A stretch of DNA of 64,000 nucleotides from Duganella sp. OV510 (lineage in GTDB: Bacteria; Pseudomonadota; Gammaproteobacteria; Burkholderiales; Burkholderiaceae_D). The notes beneath the pieces were generated by a model, which worked only from the letters and a program-made list of their open reading frames with translations, searched no databases and had not been told where the DNA came from. Every line of letters starts with the position of its first letter. Position 1 is the stretch's first letter. Below, piece by piece: positions 34,987 to 44,546 of this stretch. The DNA lies in assembly GCF_900100205.1 (NCBI RefSeq), contig NZ_FNEQ01000006.1, positions 186,001-250,000 of the forward strand, given 5' to 3'. The translations under genes were made by a program, and so were the position numbers.

Positions 34987-36072
34987 ATGTCTAACGTAGC
35001 TATTCGAAATTTGCAGATTCAGCTGGGCGGCAACAAGGTGATTGAATCGCTCAACCTGGATGTGAAAGCAGGGGAGTTTGTGGTGCTGCTTGGGCCATCG
35101 GGATGTGGCAAGTCGACGCTGTTGCACAGTATCGCAGGCCTGATCGACACCAGCGCTGGCCAGATCGAAATCGGCGGCCGCGACATGACCTGGGCCGATC
35201 CGAAGGACCGCGGCATCGCGCTGGTGTTCCAGTCCTACGCGCTGTATCCGACGATGAATGTAGAAGCGAATATGTCCTTTGGCCTGCGCATCAACGGCAC
35301 GCCGAAGGCGGAAATCGCCCGCCGCGTGAATCGCGCCTCCGACATGCTGCAACTGGGCCCGCTGCTGAAGCGCAAGCCGGCCAACCTGTCGGGCGGCCAG
35401 CGTCAGCGCGTGGCGATCGGCCGCGCCATCGTGCGCGAGGCCGACGTGATGCTGTTCGACGAGCCGCTGTCGAATCTTGACGCCAAGCTGCGCACCGAAC
35501 TGCGACGCGAGCTGAAACAGTTGCATAAGCAACTGGGCGCGACGATGATCTACGTGACCCACGACCAGGTCGAAGCGATGACGCTGGCGCAGCGCATGGC
35601 GGTGATGAAGGGGGGCGTGGTGCAGCAGTTCGACACGCCGGACGTCATCTACAACACGCCCGCCAACCTGTTCGTGGCCACCTTCCTCGGCTCGCCCGGC
35701 ATGAACCTGTTCAAGGGCGAACTGGAAACGCAGGACGGCCGCACCGTGTTCCGCAACCAGCATCTGTCGGTCGACGTAACCGGCTACCCATTCAAGCAGC
35801 CGCTGACCGGCAAGCACGCGTGCGTGCTGGGCGTGCGGCCGGAAGATATCGACGTCGGGCATATTGACGGCGTTGGTCAGGCAGTACGCGCCTCGGTTTC
35901 GCTGATCGAAGCCATGGGCGCGCACCGCGTAGTATGGCTGGACTTCCACGGCACCCAGGTCGCGGGCATCGTGCAGGACCAGCAGCAGATCGAAACCGAG
36001 AAGGAGATCAGCTTCTCGATCCGCACCAATCGTATTTCCCTGTTTGACGGAGCCACCGAACACCGGCTCTAA
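34987..36072 (+). CDS. sugar ABC transporter ATP-binding protein (UgpC/MsmK/MalK type)
   Basis: 361 residues. Walker A GPSGCGKST, Q-loop FQSYALYPTM, signature LSGGQRQRVAIGRA, Walker B DVMLFDEPLSNLDAKL and switch His in YVTHDQVEAMTL. The C-terminal OB/TOBE region (VLGVRPEDIDVG) is typical of carbohydrate importers. Completes the transporter started at 31887; the gene ends directly at the inverted repeat at 36076. Confidence 0.94.
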   Translation: MSNVAIRNLQIQLGGNKVIESLNLDVKAGEFVVLLGPSGCGKSTLLHSIAGLIDTSAGQIEIGGRDMTWADPKDRGIALVFQSYALYPTMNVEANMSFGLRINGTPKAEIARRVNRASDMLQLGPLLKRKPANLSGGQRQRVAIGRAIVREADVMLFDEPLSNLDAKLRTELRRELKQLHKQLGATMIYVTHDQVEAMTLAQRMAVMKGGVVQQFDTPDVIYNTPANLFVATFLGSPGMNLFKGELETQDGRTVFRNQHLSVDVTGYPFKQPLTGKHACVLGVRPEDIDVGHIDGVGQAVRASVSLIEAMGAHRVVWLDFHGTQVAGIVQDQQQIETEKEISFSIRTNRISLFDGATEHRL

Positions 36073-36075
36073 AAA

Positions 36076-36135
36076 CCGGGGTCAGTTCTGCCAAACGCAC
36101 ACGAGCTCATGTACGTTTGGCAGAACTGACCCCGG
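36076..36135. repeat. perfect 22-bp inverted repeat (REP/MITE-like element)
   Basis: Left arm 36076-36097 (ccggggtcagttctgcc plus aaacg) is the exact reverse complement of 36114-36135, with a 16-base loop containing gagctc. It begins four bases after the stop codon of the ABC ATPase gene and ends 38 bases before the translated signal region of the TonB receptor's upstream DNA. Such a long perfect hairpin could stop transcription, but it lacks a clear T-run. The GGGGTCAG-containing arm resembles interspersed palindromes I recall from Massilia-type genomes; that recollection is untested. Confidence 0.85.
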
Positions 36136-36202
36136 AATTTCCGTAGTTGCCTAATCACCGGGTCTGCCATGGTATGGCCCGACGCCTACGTGCGTCTTGT
36201 GG

Positions 36203-36216
36203 TGGAACCGGTTCCA
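36203..36216. promoter_or_regulatory. LacI-family operator before the TonB receptor gene
   Basis: Perfect 14-bp palindrome TGGAACCGGTTCCA, 24 bases before the receptor start. It shares TGGAA-----TTCCA and the central CG with the site at 30438. A TTGCCT (36147) and TGGTAT (36170) 17 bases apart upstream could serve as promoter. Confidence 0.82.
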
Positions 36217-36240
36217 CTTGGAAGAAGCGAGGAGACATCA

Positions 36241-38658
36241 ATGAAAAAAACCGTTTTAGCCTTGAGCATCGCGCAGATGATGTTGAGCGGCGGCGCAGCG
36301 TACGCGCAGCAGCAGGCGGCAGCCGATACACCGGCGGCCAGCGACAACGTCGAGAAGATCATCGTCACCGCTACCCGGCGCGATACGTTGGTGCAGGATA
36401 CGCCGCTGGCGATTACTGCCTACACCCAGGACACGTTGGCCAACAACCAGGTCAAGGATCTGGCGTCAATGACCGCCATGGTGCCTAGCCTGGTGGTGGA
36501 GCCGCACAGCGATTCGGGCGGCGTGCATGTGTACATGCGCGGCGTCGGTTCGGCCAATCACACGGAGCTGGGTGACCCGGCGGTGGCGTTCTACGTCGAC
36601 GGCATTTACGTGCCGCGTCCGCAGGGTGCGACGGCGCTGATGTATGACCTGAACCACGTCGAGGTGGCGCGCGGCCCGCAAGGCACGCTGAACGGCCGTA
36701 ACTCCACCGCCGGCGCGGTCAACCTGGTGTCCGGCGCGCCAAGCACCTCGAAGGTGTTCGGCTCGGCCAGCGTGGTGGTGGGCGATTATCATCGCATCCA
36801 GACCCAGGCCATGATCAATATCCCGCTGAGCGAGGACATCGCGCTACGCATCGCCGCCATCAAGGACCAGCATGATGGCTATGTCGATTTCCGCAAGGGC
36901 TCGAACGTTTCGCCCGGCACGCAGAAATATGGCGCCGGCGACCAGCAGGGCGCGCGCGCCTCGCTGTTGTGGAAGTTCACGCCGGACCTGAAGGCGACCT
37001 TCATCGCCGACTACTATAGCGACACTGGCGCCGGCAATATCTACCTGTCGGCCGAACCGCAGCCTGGCCAGGACCTGCGCTCGGCGCTGATCGATACGGC
37101 GGGAACGCTGGATCAGTCCATCATCACCGCCAAGGCCAAGGTGCAATGGCGTCCGGTCGAGGGCATCGAGGCGCAGTACCTCGGCGCGTGGAGCCGCCTG
37201 AAACGCAGCAACGCCAGTGATGCCGACGCCGGTTTCTACCCAGGCTTCAAGGCGGAGAACCGCACCGAGTGGGGCCAGTTCGACAGCCTGTCGAACGAGC
37301 TGCAACTGCGCTCGGATTCCGAAGCGCCACTGCAATGGGTGGGTGGCCTGTTCTTCTTCCGCGAGAAGAACAAGGTCCGCTTCGACATCGACCGCAGCCA
37401 GATTTCGGAAGAGATGCTTAACCAGAGCATTGCCAATGGCAGTGTGATTTTCGTGCAGCCGACCGTCGGCCAGTATGCGTCGGCGATGTCTTTCATTCAG
37501 GGTAACCGCCAGCTGCACTCGAAAGCCGCCTTCGCCCAGGCCAGCTATGAGCTGGACCCGGTATGGAAGCTGACCGCCGGCGCGCGCTACACCAAGGACC
37601 ACAAGTACGATATCGGCGGCCAGAACTGGGCTTGCCCGAACTGGCCGGACAACGCGCCGCGCGGCGCCACGCTGACGCCAAGCCAGATCGCGCAGCTGGT
37701 GACGCCGGGCACCGGCACCATCAACACGCACAACATCGGGCCGGGCGGCATCGTCAATCAGTCCACCTGCGGTAATACCTACGGCGACAACACCGCCGAT
37801 CTGGCCTACGGCCAGGCGACCTGGCTGGGCCGCGTGGAGTACAAGGTGTCGAAGGACATCCTGACCTTCGCTTCGGTGACCACCGGCTTCCACTCGCCAG
37901 CCATCGGCGACGGCGGCGCTACCACCAAGCCGGAAAAGCTGACCAGCTATGAGCTGGGCTTCAAGTCAGACCTGCTGGACCGCAAACTGTCGCTGAACAT
38001 CGATGCGTTCTGGATGAAGTACAAGGACAAGCTGGAATCGCAGGTGGTCAATAACACGCTGCAGAACTTCAATGCGGCCGGAGCTTCGGTCAAAGGCATC
38101 GAGGCGGAATGGGCGTGGCGCCCGACCAGCGCTGACCGCTTTAGCGGCAACGCCACCTGGCTGAAAGCGCGCTATGACGACTTCCTGTCCTGTGACGTCG
38201 ACGCCGCGCGCGCCAACGGCCAGGCCTGTGGCACTACTGCGCCTACCGTGAATGTCGGCGGCAGCGTACTGAAACACGCGCCGACCTTCGCCACCACGCT
38301 GATGTACGAGCATGACTTCGACACCGGCAGTGGTCGCATCACGCCGCGTATTTCGACGCACCACGAGACCAAGTCCTTCGTCGGCTCGGGCGCGTTTGCC
38401 GACGATGTGCCTGGCCATCCGGGCGTGAAGATGCAGGCGGCGTACACCACGCTGGATTTGAGCGTGCGCTATGAACCGCGCGGCAAGGCCTATACGGCCG
38501 AGCTGTTCGTCAATAACGCCACCGACAAGGAAGTCAAGTACGACGCCATCGAAGTTTGCACGCAAGTGGGCGCACCGTGCCAGCCGAAGCAGCAGATCTG
38601 GGCGGCGTATTACAACGCGCCGCGCACACTGGGCGCTCGCGTATCGATGAAGTTCTGA
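36241..38658 (+). CDS. TonB-dependent outer-membrane receptor, sugar-uptake context
   Basis: 805 residues. Signal peptide KKTVLALSIAQMMLSGGAAY ending AYAQQ; TonB box region EKIIVTATRR; plug domain VAFYVDGIYVPRPQGATALM and VEVARGPQGTLNGRNSTAGA; a beta-barrel ends in ARVSMKF with the terminal Phe. ATG chosen with GAGGAG upstream. It probably brings beta-glucoside oligosaccharides across the outer membrane for the ABC importer; substrate is inferred from the locus, and siderophore uptake cannot be excluded from sequence alone. Confidence 0.9.
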   Translation: MKKTVLALSIAQMMLSGGAAYAQQQAAADTPAASDNVEKIIVTATRRDTLVQDTPLAITAYTQDTLANNQVKDLASMTAMVPSLVVEPHSDSGGVHVYMRGVGSANHTELGDPAVAFYVDGIYVPRPQGATALMYDLNHVEVARGPQGTLNGRNSTAGAVNLVSGAPSTSKVFGSASVVVGDYHRIQTQAMINIPLSEDIALRIAAIKDQHDGYVDFRKGSNVSPGTQKYGAGDQQGARASLLWKFTPDLKATFIADYYSDTGAGNIYLSAEPQPGQDLRSALIDTAGTLDQSIITAKAKVQWRPVEGIEAQYLGAWSRLKRSNASDADAGFYPGFKAENRTEWGQFDSLSNELQLRSDSEAPLQWVGGLFFFREKNKVRFDIDRSQISEEMLNQSIANGSVIFVQPTVGQYASAMSFIQGNRQLHSKAAFAQASYELDPVWKLTAGARYTKDHKYDIGGQNWACPNWPDNAPRGATLTPSQIAQLVTPGTGTINTHNIGPGGIVNQSTCGNTYGDNTADLAYGQATWLGRVEYKVSKDILTFASVTTGFHSPAIGDGGATTKPEKLTSYELGFKSDLLDRKLSLNIDAFWMKYKDKLESQVVNNTLQNFNAAGASVKGIEAEWAWRPTSADRFSGNATWLKARYDDFLSCDVDAARANGQACGTTAPTVNVGGSVLKHAPTFATTLMYEHDFDTGSGRITPRISTHHETKSFVGSGAFADDVPGHPGVKMQAAYTTLDLSVRYEPRGKAYTAELFVNNATDKEVKYDAIEVCTQVGAPCQPKQQIWAAYYNAPRTLGARVSMKF

Positions 38659-38693
38659 AGTTGCTGTAAGGGGTAGTAGTGTAGTGGGTCTTT

Positions 38694-38727
38694 GGGCTGG
38701 CGCCGTCCCTCCGTCAGCCCTTTTTTT
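38694..38727 (+). terminator. intrinsic terminator after the TonB receptor gene
   Basis: Nine-pair stem (gggctggcg / cgtcagccc, one G-U) with a nine-base loop and seven T at 38721-38727. The lacI-type gene on the opposite strand ends inside the T-run. Confidence 0.82.
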
Positions 38728-39733
38728 ATTTTGGCGCCGCCACCGAGCCGCGCATGGTGACGCTGACCGGGAATACGCGCCGGATCTCGTGCTGCGTGCC
38801 GTAGCAGTTGTTGAGCAGCCAGCGTACCGCATTCTGCGTCAGCTGCTGCATCGGGATATGCACGGAGGTCAGGCCTGGTGAGGAGAACTCGGCCGAGTAG
38901 TCATCATCATAGCCGACGATGGAAACGTCGCCCGGAACGCTGATGCCGGCGCGATGGAAGCAGGACATCGAACCCACCGCCATTTCATCGTTGGCGCAGA
39001 ACAGGCCAGTGAAATCGCGACCCTCGTCAATCAGTTGCTGGGTCGCGGCAAAGCCACCTTCACGCGAGAAGTCGGATGGAATCAGGCGCACCTGATCGCG
39101 CTGAATGCCATGACGCGCCAGTTCGTCAAAGAAGCCATGCAGGCGCTCCTCGTTATCCCAGGTGCCGGCCGGGCCGGACACCACAGCCAGCTTGCGGTGG
39201 CCGGCTTCCAGCAGCGTGCGCGCCGCCAGTTCGCCGCCATGGCGATGATCGGGGCAGAACGACGATGCCTCCAGGCCGGGGCCGCGGCGGTTCAGGAACG
39301 CCATTTTCGGATGCATCTTGTGCAGCATCTGCATGTCCTCATCCATCAGGTCATGGCCCAGCACCACGATGCCGTCGCAATCGCGGCCGATCAGGAACTT
39401 GACCGCTTCGATCGCTTCCTCGCGCGGTGTGCCGTCACCGCAGCCGGTGGCGACCACCACGTGGCGGCGCAGCGCGCGCAGTTCGATGTCGGTTTGCTTG
39501 AGGATGGTGCCGTAGTAGGCGCCGAAGAAGGAGGGACAGAAGATGCCGATCATGCCCAGCGACTGCGCCGACAGCGAGCGGCCGATGGACGAAGGGCGGA
39601 AGTTCAGCTGTTCGATGGCGGCTTGCACTTTTTTCATCGCCTCGGCCGACACCGGGCCGGCACCTGAAATGGCGCGCGATGCTGTCGACATGCCTACACC
39701 GGCAAGCATTGCGACGTCTTTCAGTGTTGCCAC
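38726..39733 (-). CDS. LacI/GalR family transcriptional repressor
   Basis: 335 residues from a GTG with GGAG five bases upstream. N-terminal helix-turn-helix TLKDVAMLAGVGMSTASRAI and hinge FRPSSIGRSLSAQS, then a periplasmic-binding-like sensor domain (GCGDGTPREEAIEAV; FTGLFCANDEMAVGSM; VSIVGYDDDYSAEFSSPGLT). Convergent with the TonB receptor gene. Two palindromes of the LacI type (30438 and 36203) flank the uptake genes, so it is the natural candidate regulator; its ligand is probably the imported sugar or a product. Confidence 0.9.
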   Translation of the reverse strand: MATLKDVAMLAGVGMSTASRAISGAGPVSAEAMKKVQAAIEQLNFRPSSIGRSLSAQSLGMIGIFCPSFFGAYYGTILKQTDIELRALRRHVVVATGCGDGTPREEAIEAVKFLIGRDCDGIVVLGHDLMDEDMQMLHKMHPKMAFLNRRGPGLEASSFCPDHRHGGELAARTLLEAGHRKLAVVSGPAGTWDNEERLHGFFDELARHGIQRDQVRLIPSDFSREGGFAATQQLIDEGRDFTGLFCANDEMAVGSMSCFHRAGISVPGDVSIVGYDDDYSAEFSSPGLTSVHIPMQQLTQNAVRWLLNNCYGTQHEIRRVFPVSVTMRGSVAAPK

Positions 39734-39786
39734 ACCATCTCCTATGAAGAACTATAAACTCAGGGCGTTAAGCCACTATCGTAACA

Positions 39787-39795
39787 TGGTATAAT
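39787..39795 (+). promoter_or_regulatory. extended -10 promoter element of rimO
   Basis: TGGTATAAT, the extended -10 consensus, 43 bases before the rimO ATG; the -35 candidate TTAAGC is poor, as often with extended -10 promoters. Confidence 0.55.
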
Positions 39796-39837
39796 CGTCG
39801 ATTGCTCGTAATTATTGTGACGTTTGAAGCAACCATC

Positions 39838-41229
39838 ATGCAATCGCAACCACTCTCCCGTCTTCCCAAGCCAGCCGCCGGCGCGCCAGCACCGAAAGTG
39901 GGCTTCGTTTCGCTCGGCTGCCCTAAAGCGCTGGTCGACTCCGAACAGATTCTCACCCAGCTGCGCGCTGAAGGTTACGAGACCGCCAAGTCGTATGACG
40001 GCGCCGATCTCGTGATCGTCAACACCTGCGGCTTCATCGACGCCGCCGTGCAGGAATCGCTGGACGCCATCGGCGAAGCGCTGGCCGAAAACGGCAAAGT
40101 GATTGTGACCGGCTGCCTTGGCGCCAAGAAGGATGCCGACGGTTCGGACCTGATCACCAAAATCCACCCGAAAGTGCTGGCCGTGACCGGCCCGCACGCG
40201 CTGGGCGAGGTGATGGACTCGGTCCACTTGCACCTGCCGAAACCGCACGAACCATTCATCGATTTGATCCCGCCGCAGGGCATCAAGCTGACGCCGAAGC
40301 ACTACGCCTACCTGAAGATTTCGGAAGGCTGCAACCATCGCTGCTCGTTCTGCATCATCCCGTCGATGCGCGGCGACCTGGTGTCGCGTCCTATCGGTGA
40401 GCTGCTGCTGGAAGCGGAAAACCTGTTCAAGTCCGGCGTCAAGGAACTGCTGGTGATTTCGCAGGATACCTCGGCCTACGGCGTTGACGTCAAATTCCGT
40501 ACCGGCTTCTGGAATGGCCGCCCGATCAAGACCCACATGACACAGCTGATGGAAGCGCTGGGCGAGCTGGCCAAGTCCTATGGCGCCTGGGTGCGCGCGC
40601 ACTACGTCTATCCGTATCCGCACGTCGACCAGGTGATTCCGCTGATGGGCGAGCATATCCTGCCTTACCTGGACATCCCGATGCAGCACGCGCATCCGGA
40701 CGTGTTGAAGCGCATGAAGCGACCGGCCAGCGGCGAGAAGAACCTGGACCGCATCCTTGCATGGCGCAAGATGAATCCGGACCTGACCATCCGCTCCACC
40801 TTCATCGCCGGCTTCCCTGGCGAGACCGAGGCGGAATTCGAATATCTGCTGGACTTCCTGAAGGAAGCGCAGATCGACCGCCTGGGCTGTTTCGCCTACT
40901 CGCCGGTGGAAGGCGCCACCGCCAACGATCTGGCCAACCCGGTGCCGGAAGAGGTGCGCGAAGAGCGCCGTGGCCGCGTCATGCTGCTGCAGGAAGAAAT
41001 CTCGAAAGCGCGCCTGAAAGCCAAGGTCGGCAAGACCATGCGCGTGCTGATCGATGAGGTCAATCGCACCGGCGGCGTAGGCCGTTCGGCTGCCGACGCG
41101 CCGGAAATCGACGGCGTGGTGTACGTCAAGCCGCCGTTCGAGCCGCACAAGAAACTGGTGGTCGGCCAGTTCGTTGATGTGAAAATTACGACATCCGACG
41201 CTCATGACATGTGGGGAGAGGCACTTTAA
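39838..41229 (+). CDS. rimO: ribosomal protein S12 methylthiotransferase RimO
   Basis: 463 residues. Adds a methylthio group to the conserved Asp of protein S12. The N-terminal MTTase domain has Cys in [24 protein letters not shown] and [10 protein letters not shown]; the radical SAM cluster is CNHRCSFC; a TRAM domain closes the protein. [20 protein letters not shown] separates RimO from MiaB. Start at ATG 39838; the TTG at 39802 would add 12 residues. Confidence 0.95.
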   Translation: MQSQPLSRLPKPAAGAPAPKVGFVSLGCPKALVDSEQILTQLRAEGYETAKSYDGADLVIVNTCGFIDAAVQESLDAIGEALAENGKVIVTGCLGAKKDADGSDLITKIHPKVLAVTGPHALGEVMDSVHLHLPKPHEPFIDLIPPQGIKLTPKHYAYLKISEGCNHRCSFCIIPSMRGDLVSRPIGELLLEAENLFKSGVKELLVISQDTSAYGVDVKFRTGFWNGRPIKTHMTQLMEALGELAKSYGAWVRAHYVYPYPHVDQVIPLMGEHILPYLDIPMQHAHPDVLKRMKRPASGEKNLDRILAWRKMNPDLTIRSTFIAGFPGETEAEFEYLLDFLKEAQIDRLGCFAYSPVEGATANDLANPVPEEVREERRGRVMLLQEEISKARLKAKVGKTMRVLIDEVNRTGGVGRSAADAPEIDGVVYVKPPFEPHKKLVVGQFVDVKITTSDAHDMWGEAL

Positions 41230-41249
41230 ACCGCTTCGTCTACTATAAT

Positions 41250-41287
41250 AAAGGCGGGCCAGCGTTTGACGCGGTCCGCCTTTTTTT
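41250..41287 (+). terminator. intrinsic terminator after rimO
   Basis: Stem aaaggcgggcc / ggtccgccttt (11 pairs, one G-U) with a 12-base loop and a T-run to 41287. A TATAAT at 41244-41249 touches its left arm; a promoter there for the next gene would transcribe through the hairpin. Confidence 0.82.
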
Positions 41288-41300
41288 ACGATTGAAGCTT

Positions 41301-42149
41301 ATGCGTGATTTGAAACTCCCGGTAGCCCTTGCGGTTTGTCTGTTGGCAGGCGCGCTGGCGCGTCCGGTGGCTGCGGCCGAGGCGCCGGTCATGCTGGAAG
41401 AAATGACCAGCACCGAACTGCGTGCCCGCATCGACGCCGGCGCCACCACCGCCATCATCCCCATCGGCGGCACCGAGCAAAGCGGCCCGTATATCGCGCT
41501 GGGCAAGCACAATGTGCGCGCCACCGTGCTGGCGCGGACCATCGCGCAAAAACTGGGCAACGCCGTGGTCGCGCCGGTGGTGGCTTATGTCCCGGAAGGC
41601 AGCATCACGCCGCCTGCTGGCCACATGAAGTTTGCCGGCACGCTGTCGATTCCCGAGTCCACCTTTGAAGACCTGCTGTTCGGCGCCGCGCAAAGCCTGC
41701 GCCAGCACGGCTTCCGGCATATCGTGCTGATCGGCGACCATGGCGGCTACCAGAAAAGCGAAACCCGCGTCGCCGAGCGCCTCAATAAAGCCTGGGCCAA
41801 GGATGGCAAGACGCGCGCCCTGGCGCTGCTGGCGTACTACGACGTGACGCAAGCACCTTTTATCGCCGACCTTGAAAAGCGCGGCTACAGCAAGGCCGAA
41901 ATCGGCCTGCATGCCGGCCTGGCCGACGCCGCGCTGATGCTGGCCACTGACAAATCCCTGGTGCGCAGCGAAGCGCTGGCGCGTGGCCCATCGCCGACCG
42001 TGGCGCAAGGCGTGCGTGGCGATGCCCGCCGCGCCACCGCCGACCTGGGCAAGCTGGGCGTGCAGCGCATCGTCGACACCTCGGTTGCAGCGATTTCCGA
42101 TTTTGCGGCGCATGGCGCGCCGTCCACCACTAGTAAAGCATCCAAATGA
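41301..42149 (+). CDS. secreted creatininase-family amidohydrolase with altered metal ligands
   Basis: 282 residues with a signal peptide (LPVALAVCLLAGALARPVAA, cut near AAAEA), so it acts in the periplasm. The creatininase fold is seen in IIPIGGTEQSGPYIALGKHN, VPEGSITPPAGHMKF, LIGDHGGYQ and GLHAGLADAALMLAT. Against the standard E-x-H...D metal set, the position after TEQ is Ser and the later Asp is His (GKHN); the ETS Glu is Asp. Such GKHN variants exist in the superfamily, but the substrate is unknown. It overlaps the propeller gene by four bases. Confidence 0.78.
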   Translation: MRDLKLPVALAVCLLAGALARPVAAAEAPVMLEEMTSTELRARIDAGATTAIIPIGGTEQSGPYIALGKHNVRATVLARTIAQKLGNAVVAPVVAYVPEGSITPPAGHMKFAGTLSIPESTFEDLLFGAAQSLRQHGFRHIVLIGDHGGYQKSETRVAERLNKAWAKDGKTRALALLAYYDVTQAPFIADLEKRGYSKAEIGLHAGLADAALMLATDKSLVRSEALARGPSPTVAQGVRGDARRATADLGKLGVQRIVDTSVAAISDFAAHGAPSTTSKASK

Positions 42150-43375
42150 AAACTCATCGCATCGTCTATGCGGCGCTGGCCGCCGTTGGTCTGGTTGGCG
42201 CCGGCAGCCTGCTGGCCGTGTCCAATATGCAGCCGGCGCAGGCCGCCGCGCCGGCTGCCGCTGCGGCCCCGGTCAATGTCTACGCCGGCATCAGCAGCGC
42301 GCATTTGAGCCCGGCCACCAAGGACCATTTGCCGCGTGTGTATGTGCCGAACCTGCGTTCCAACGATGTCTACGTGATCGATCCGGAAACGATGAAAGTG
42401 GTGGACAAGTTCAAGGTCGGCGTCGGCCCGCAGCACGTGGTGCCAGCGTATGACCTGCAAGCGCTGTGGGTGGCGAATAACGCCGAACGCACCAACAAGG
42501 GCAGCCTGACGCCAATCGATCCGCGCACCGGCAAGCCAGGCACGCAGGTTGCGGTGGATGATCCCTACAATATGTACTTCTCGCCGGATGGCAAATCCGC
42601 CATCGTGGTGGCGGAAGCCTTGCACCGCCTGGACTTCCGCGATCCGAAGACCATGCAGATGCAGTACGCCATCGACGTGCCTGAATGCGGCGGCATCAAC
42701 CACGCCGACTTCTCGCCGGACGGCCGCTATGCCATGTTCACCTGCGAGTTCGCCGGTTCGGTGGCGCGCATCAACCTGGCGACGCGCAAGGTCGAAGGCT
42801 ATCTGAAGCTGTCGATGCCGACCACGCGCTTCTCGGAAAAAGATCCGATCGACCAGTTGCTGGCCAACGAGGTATGCAGCAAGAAGAAGGGCATGCCGCA
42901 GGATATCCGTGTTTCGCCGGACGGCAAGCGCTACTACATCGCCGACATGGACGCGGACGGCGTCCACGTGATCGATGCGGCGTCGTTCACCAAGGTCGGC
43001 TTCATTCCGACCGGCGTGGGCGCGCACGGCCTGTATCCTAGCCGCGACGGCACCAAGCTGTATGTGGCCAATCGCGGCACGCACAACATCCACGGCAAGC
43101 GCAAGGGCAAGGGCCGCGTGACGGTGATCGACTTCGCCACCGAAAAAGTGGTGGCGCAATGGCCTATCCCTGGCGGCGGCAGCCCGGACATGGGCAACGT
43201 CAGCGCCGATGGCAAGTATCTGTGGCTGTCCGGCCGCTTCGACGATGTGGTGTACCGCATCGACACCAGCAACGGCGACGTCAAGCAGGTCAAGGTCGGC
43301 CAGGAGCCGCATGGCCTGACCGTGTGGCCGCAGCCGGGCCGCGTATCGCTGGGCCACACCGGCAATATGCGCTGA
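42146..43375 (+). CDS. periplasmic YVTN-type beta-propeller protein
   Basis: 409 residues. Export signal IVYAALAAVGLVGAGSLLAV. Repeats with the YVTN pattern occur throughout: VYVPNLRSNDVYVIDPETMK, YNMYFSPDGKSAIVVAEA, IRVSPDGKRYYIADMDADGV, LYPSRDGTKLYVANRG, GNVSADGKYLWLSGRFDDVV. Likely a seven-bladed scaffold. No catalytic motif can be named. The start is fused to the creatininase-like gene by ATGA, so the two exported proteins are probably made together. Confidence 0.82.
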   Translation: MKTHRIVYAALAAVGLVGAGSLLAVSNMQPAQAAAPAAAAAPVNVYAGISSAHLSPATKDHLPRVYVPNLRSNDVYVIDPETMKVVDKFKVGVGPQHVVPAYDLQALWVANNAERTNKGSLTPIDPRTGKPGTQVAVDDPYNMYFSPDGKSAIVVAEALHRLDFRDPKTMQMQYAIDVPECGGINHADFSPDGRYAMFTCEFAGSVARINLATRKVEGYLKLSMPTTRFSEKDPIDQLLANEVCSKKKGMPQDIRVSPDGKRYYIADMDADGVHVIDAASFTKVGFIPTGVGAHGLYPSRDGTKLYVANRGTHNIHGKRKGKGRVTVIDFATEKVVAQWPIPGGGSPDMGNVSADGKYLWLSGRFDDVVYRIDTSNGDVKQVKVGQEPHGLTVWPQPGRVSLGHTGNMR

Positions 43376-43376
43376 C

Positions 43377-44546
43377 ATGACGGTGCAAAAATCTCCGCAA
43401 ACGGCGCTGATCCACACGGATTACAGGGCGCCGGAGGGATTCGAAGCTTTTCCGGGCGCGATCCACCACGCCTCCACGGTGCTGTTCAAGAACGTGGCAG
43501 CCATGCGCTCGGGTGACTGGAAAGAGAAGAACGCCTATACCTACGGGCTGCATGGAACGCCGACCACGTTCACGCTGGAGGCGCGGCTGGCCGAAATTGA
43601 AGGCGGCAAGCATTGTCTGCTGGCGCCGAGCGGCCTGGCCGCCATCGCCATGGTCGACTTTGCGCTGCTGAAATCCGGCGACGATGTGCTATTGCCGGAT
43701 AACGTCTACAACCCGAACCGCGAGTTGGGACGTTGGCTGTCGGCCGATTTCGGCATCACTGCGCGCTACTACGACCCACTGGTCGGCGAGGGCATCGCCG
43801 CCCTGATCCAGCCGAATACGAAGCTGATCTGGACTGAGGCACCGGGTTCGGTGTCGATGGAAGTACCGGACCTGCCGGCCATCTGCAAGGCTGCACACGA
43901 ACGCGGCGTGCTGGTGGCGCTGGATAACACCTGGGCCGCCGGCCTGGCCTTGCGCGGCTTCGACCTGGGCGCGGACATCATCATGCAGGCGCTGACCAAG
44001 TACCAATCGGGCGGCTCTGATGTGCTGATGGGCGCTGTCATCACCCGTGACCGCGCGCTGTACGACCGTATCAGCCTGGCGCACATGCGCCTCGGCCTCG
44101 GTGTTGGCGCGGACGACGCTTATCTGGTGTCGCGCGGCCTGCCGACCATGCGTCTGCGTTTCGATGCGCACGACGCGGCGGCGCGCAAGCTGGCGGCGTG
44201 GCTGCAATCGCGGCCGGAGATCAAGCGCGTGCTGCATCCTGCCCTTGCCGATTGTCCCGGCCATGAGGTCTGGAAGCGCGACTTCACCGGCGCCGGTGGC
44301 CTGTTCTCGGTGATTTTCGATGAACGCTATACCGAAGAACAGACGGACCGCTTTGTCGATGCGCTCAAGCTGTTCAAGATCGGCTATAGCTGGGGCGGCG
44401 CTAACAGCCTGGTCATGCCGTACCGCATACAGCATATGCGCAAGAACTGGCCGGACCAGGGCGTACTGGTGCGCTTCAATGTGGGACTGGAAGACGTACA
44501 GGATTTAATCGCCGATATCGAGCGGGCATTTGAGGAAATGGCATGA
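43377..44546 (+). CDS. metC: cystathionine beta-lyase-type PLP enzyme
   Basis: 389 residues. Cys/Met metabolism PLP fold: [60 protein letters not shown] and the PLP lysine K208 in [16 protein letters not shown]. Sequence order and YGLHGTPTT fit the MetC branch, which cleaves cystathionine to homocysteine, pyruvate and ammonia. Starts one base after the propeller gene and overlaps hisC by four. Confidence 0.85.
   Translation: MTVQKSPQTALIHTDYRAPEGFEAFPGAIHHASTVLFKNVAAMRSGDWKEKNAYTYGLHGTPTTFTLEARLAEIEGGKHCLLAPSGLAAIAMVDFALLKSGDDVLLPDNVYNPNRELGRWLSADFGITARYYDPLVGEGIAALIQPNTKLIWTEAPGSVSMEVPDLPAICKAAHERGVLVALDNTWAAGLALRGFDLGADIIMQALTKYQSGGSDVLMGAVITRDRALYDRISLAHMRLGLGVGADDAYLVSRGLPTMRLRFDAHDAAARKLAAWLQSRPEIKRVLHPALADCPGHEVWKRDFTGAGGLFSVIFDERYTEEQTDRFVDALKLFKIGYSWGGANSLVMPYRIQHMRKNWPDQGVLVRFNVGLEDVQDLIADIERAFEEMA

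Noticed and set aside
36076..36135. Inverted repeat as an intrinsic terminator
   Set aside because: The stem is far longer than usual and lacks an adjacent T-run, so it is reported as a repeat and not as a terminator.
41244..41249. TATAAT as promoter for the creatininase-like gene
   Set aside because: It touches the rimO terminator stem and no -35 is visible; a transcript from it would run through the hairpin.
41885..43417. 510-codon open frame opposite the propeller gene
   Set aside because: Antisense shadow; YVTN repeats and export signal are on the plus strand.
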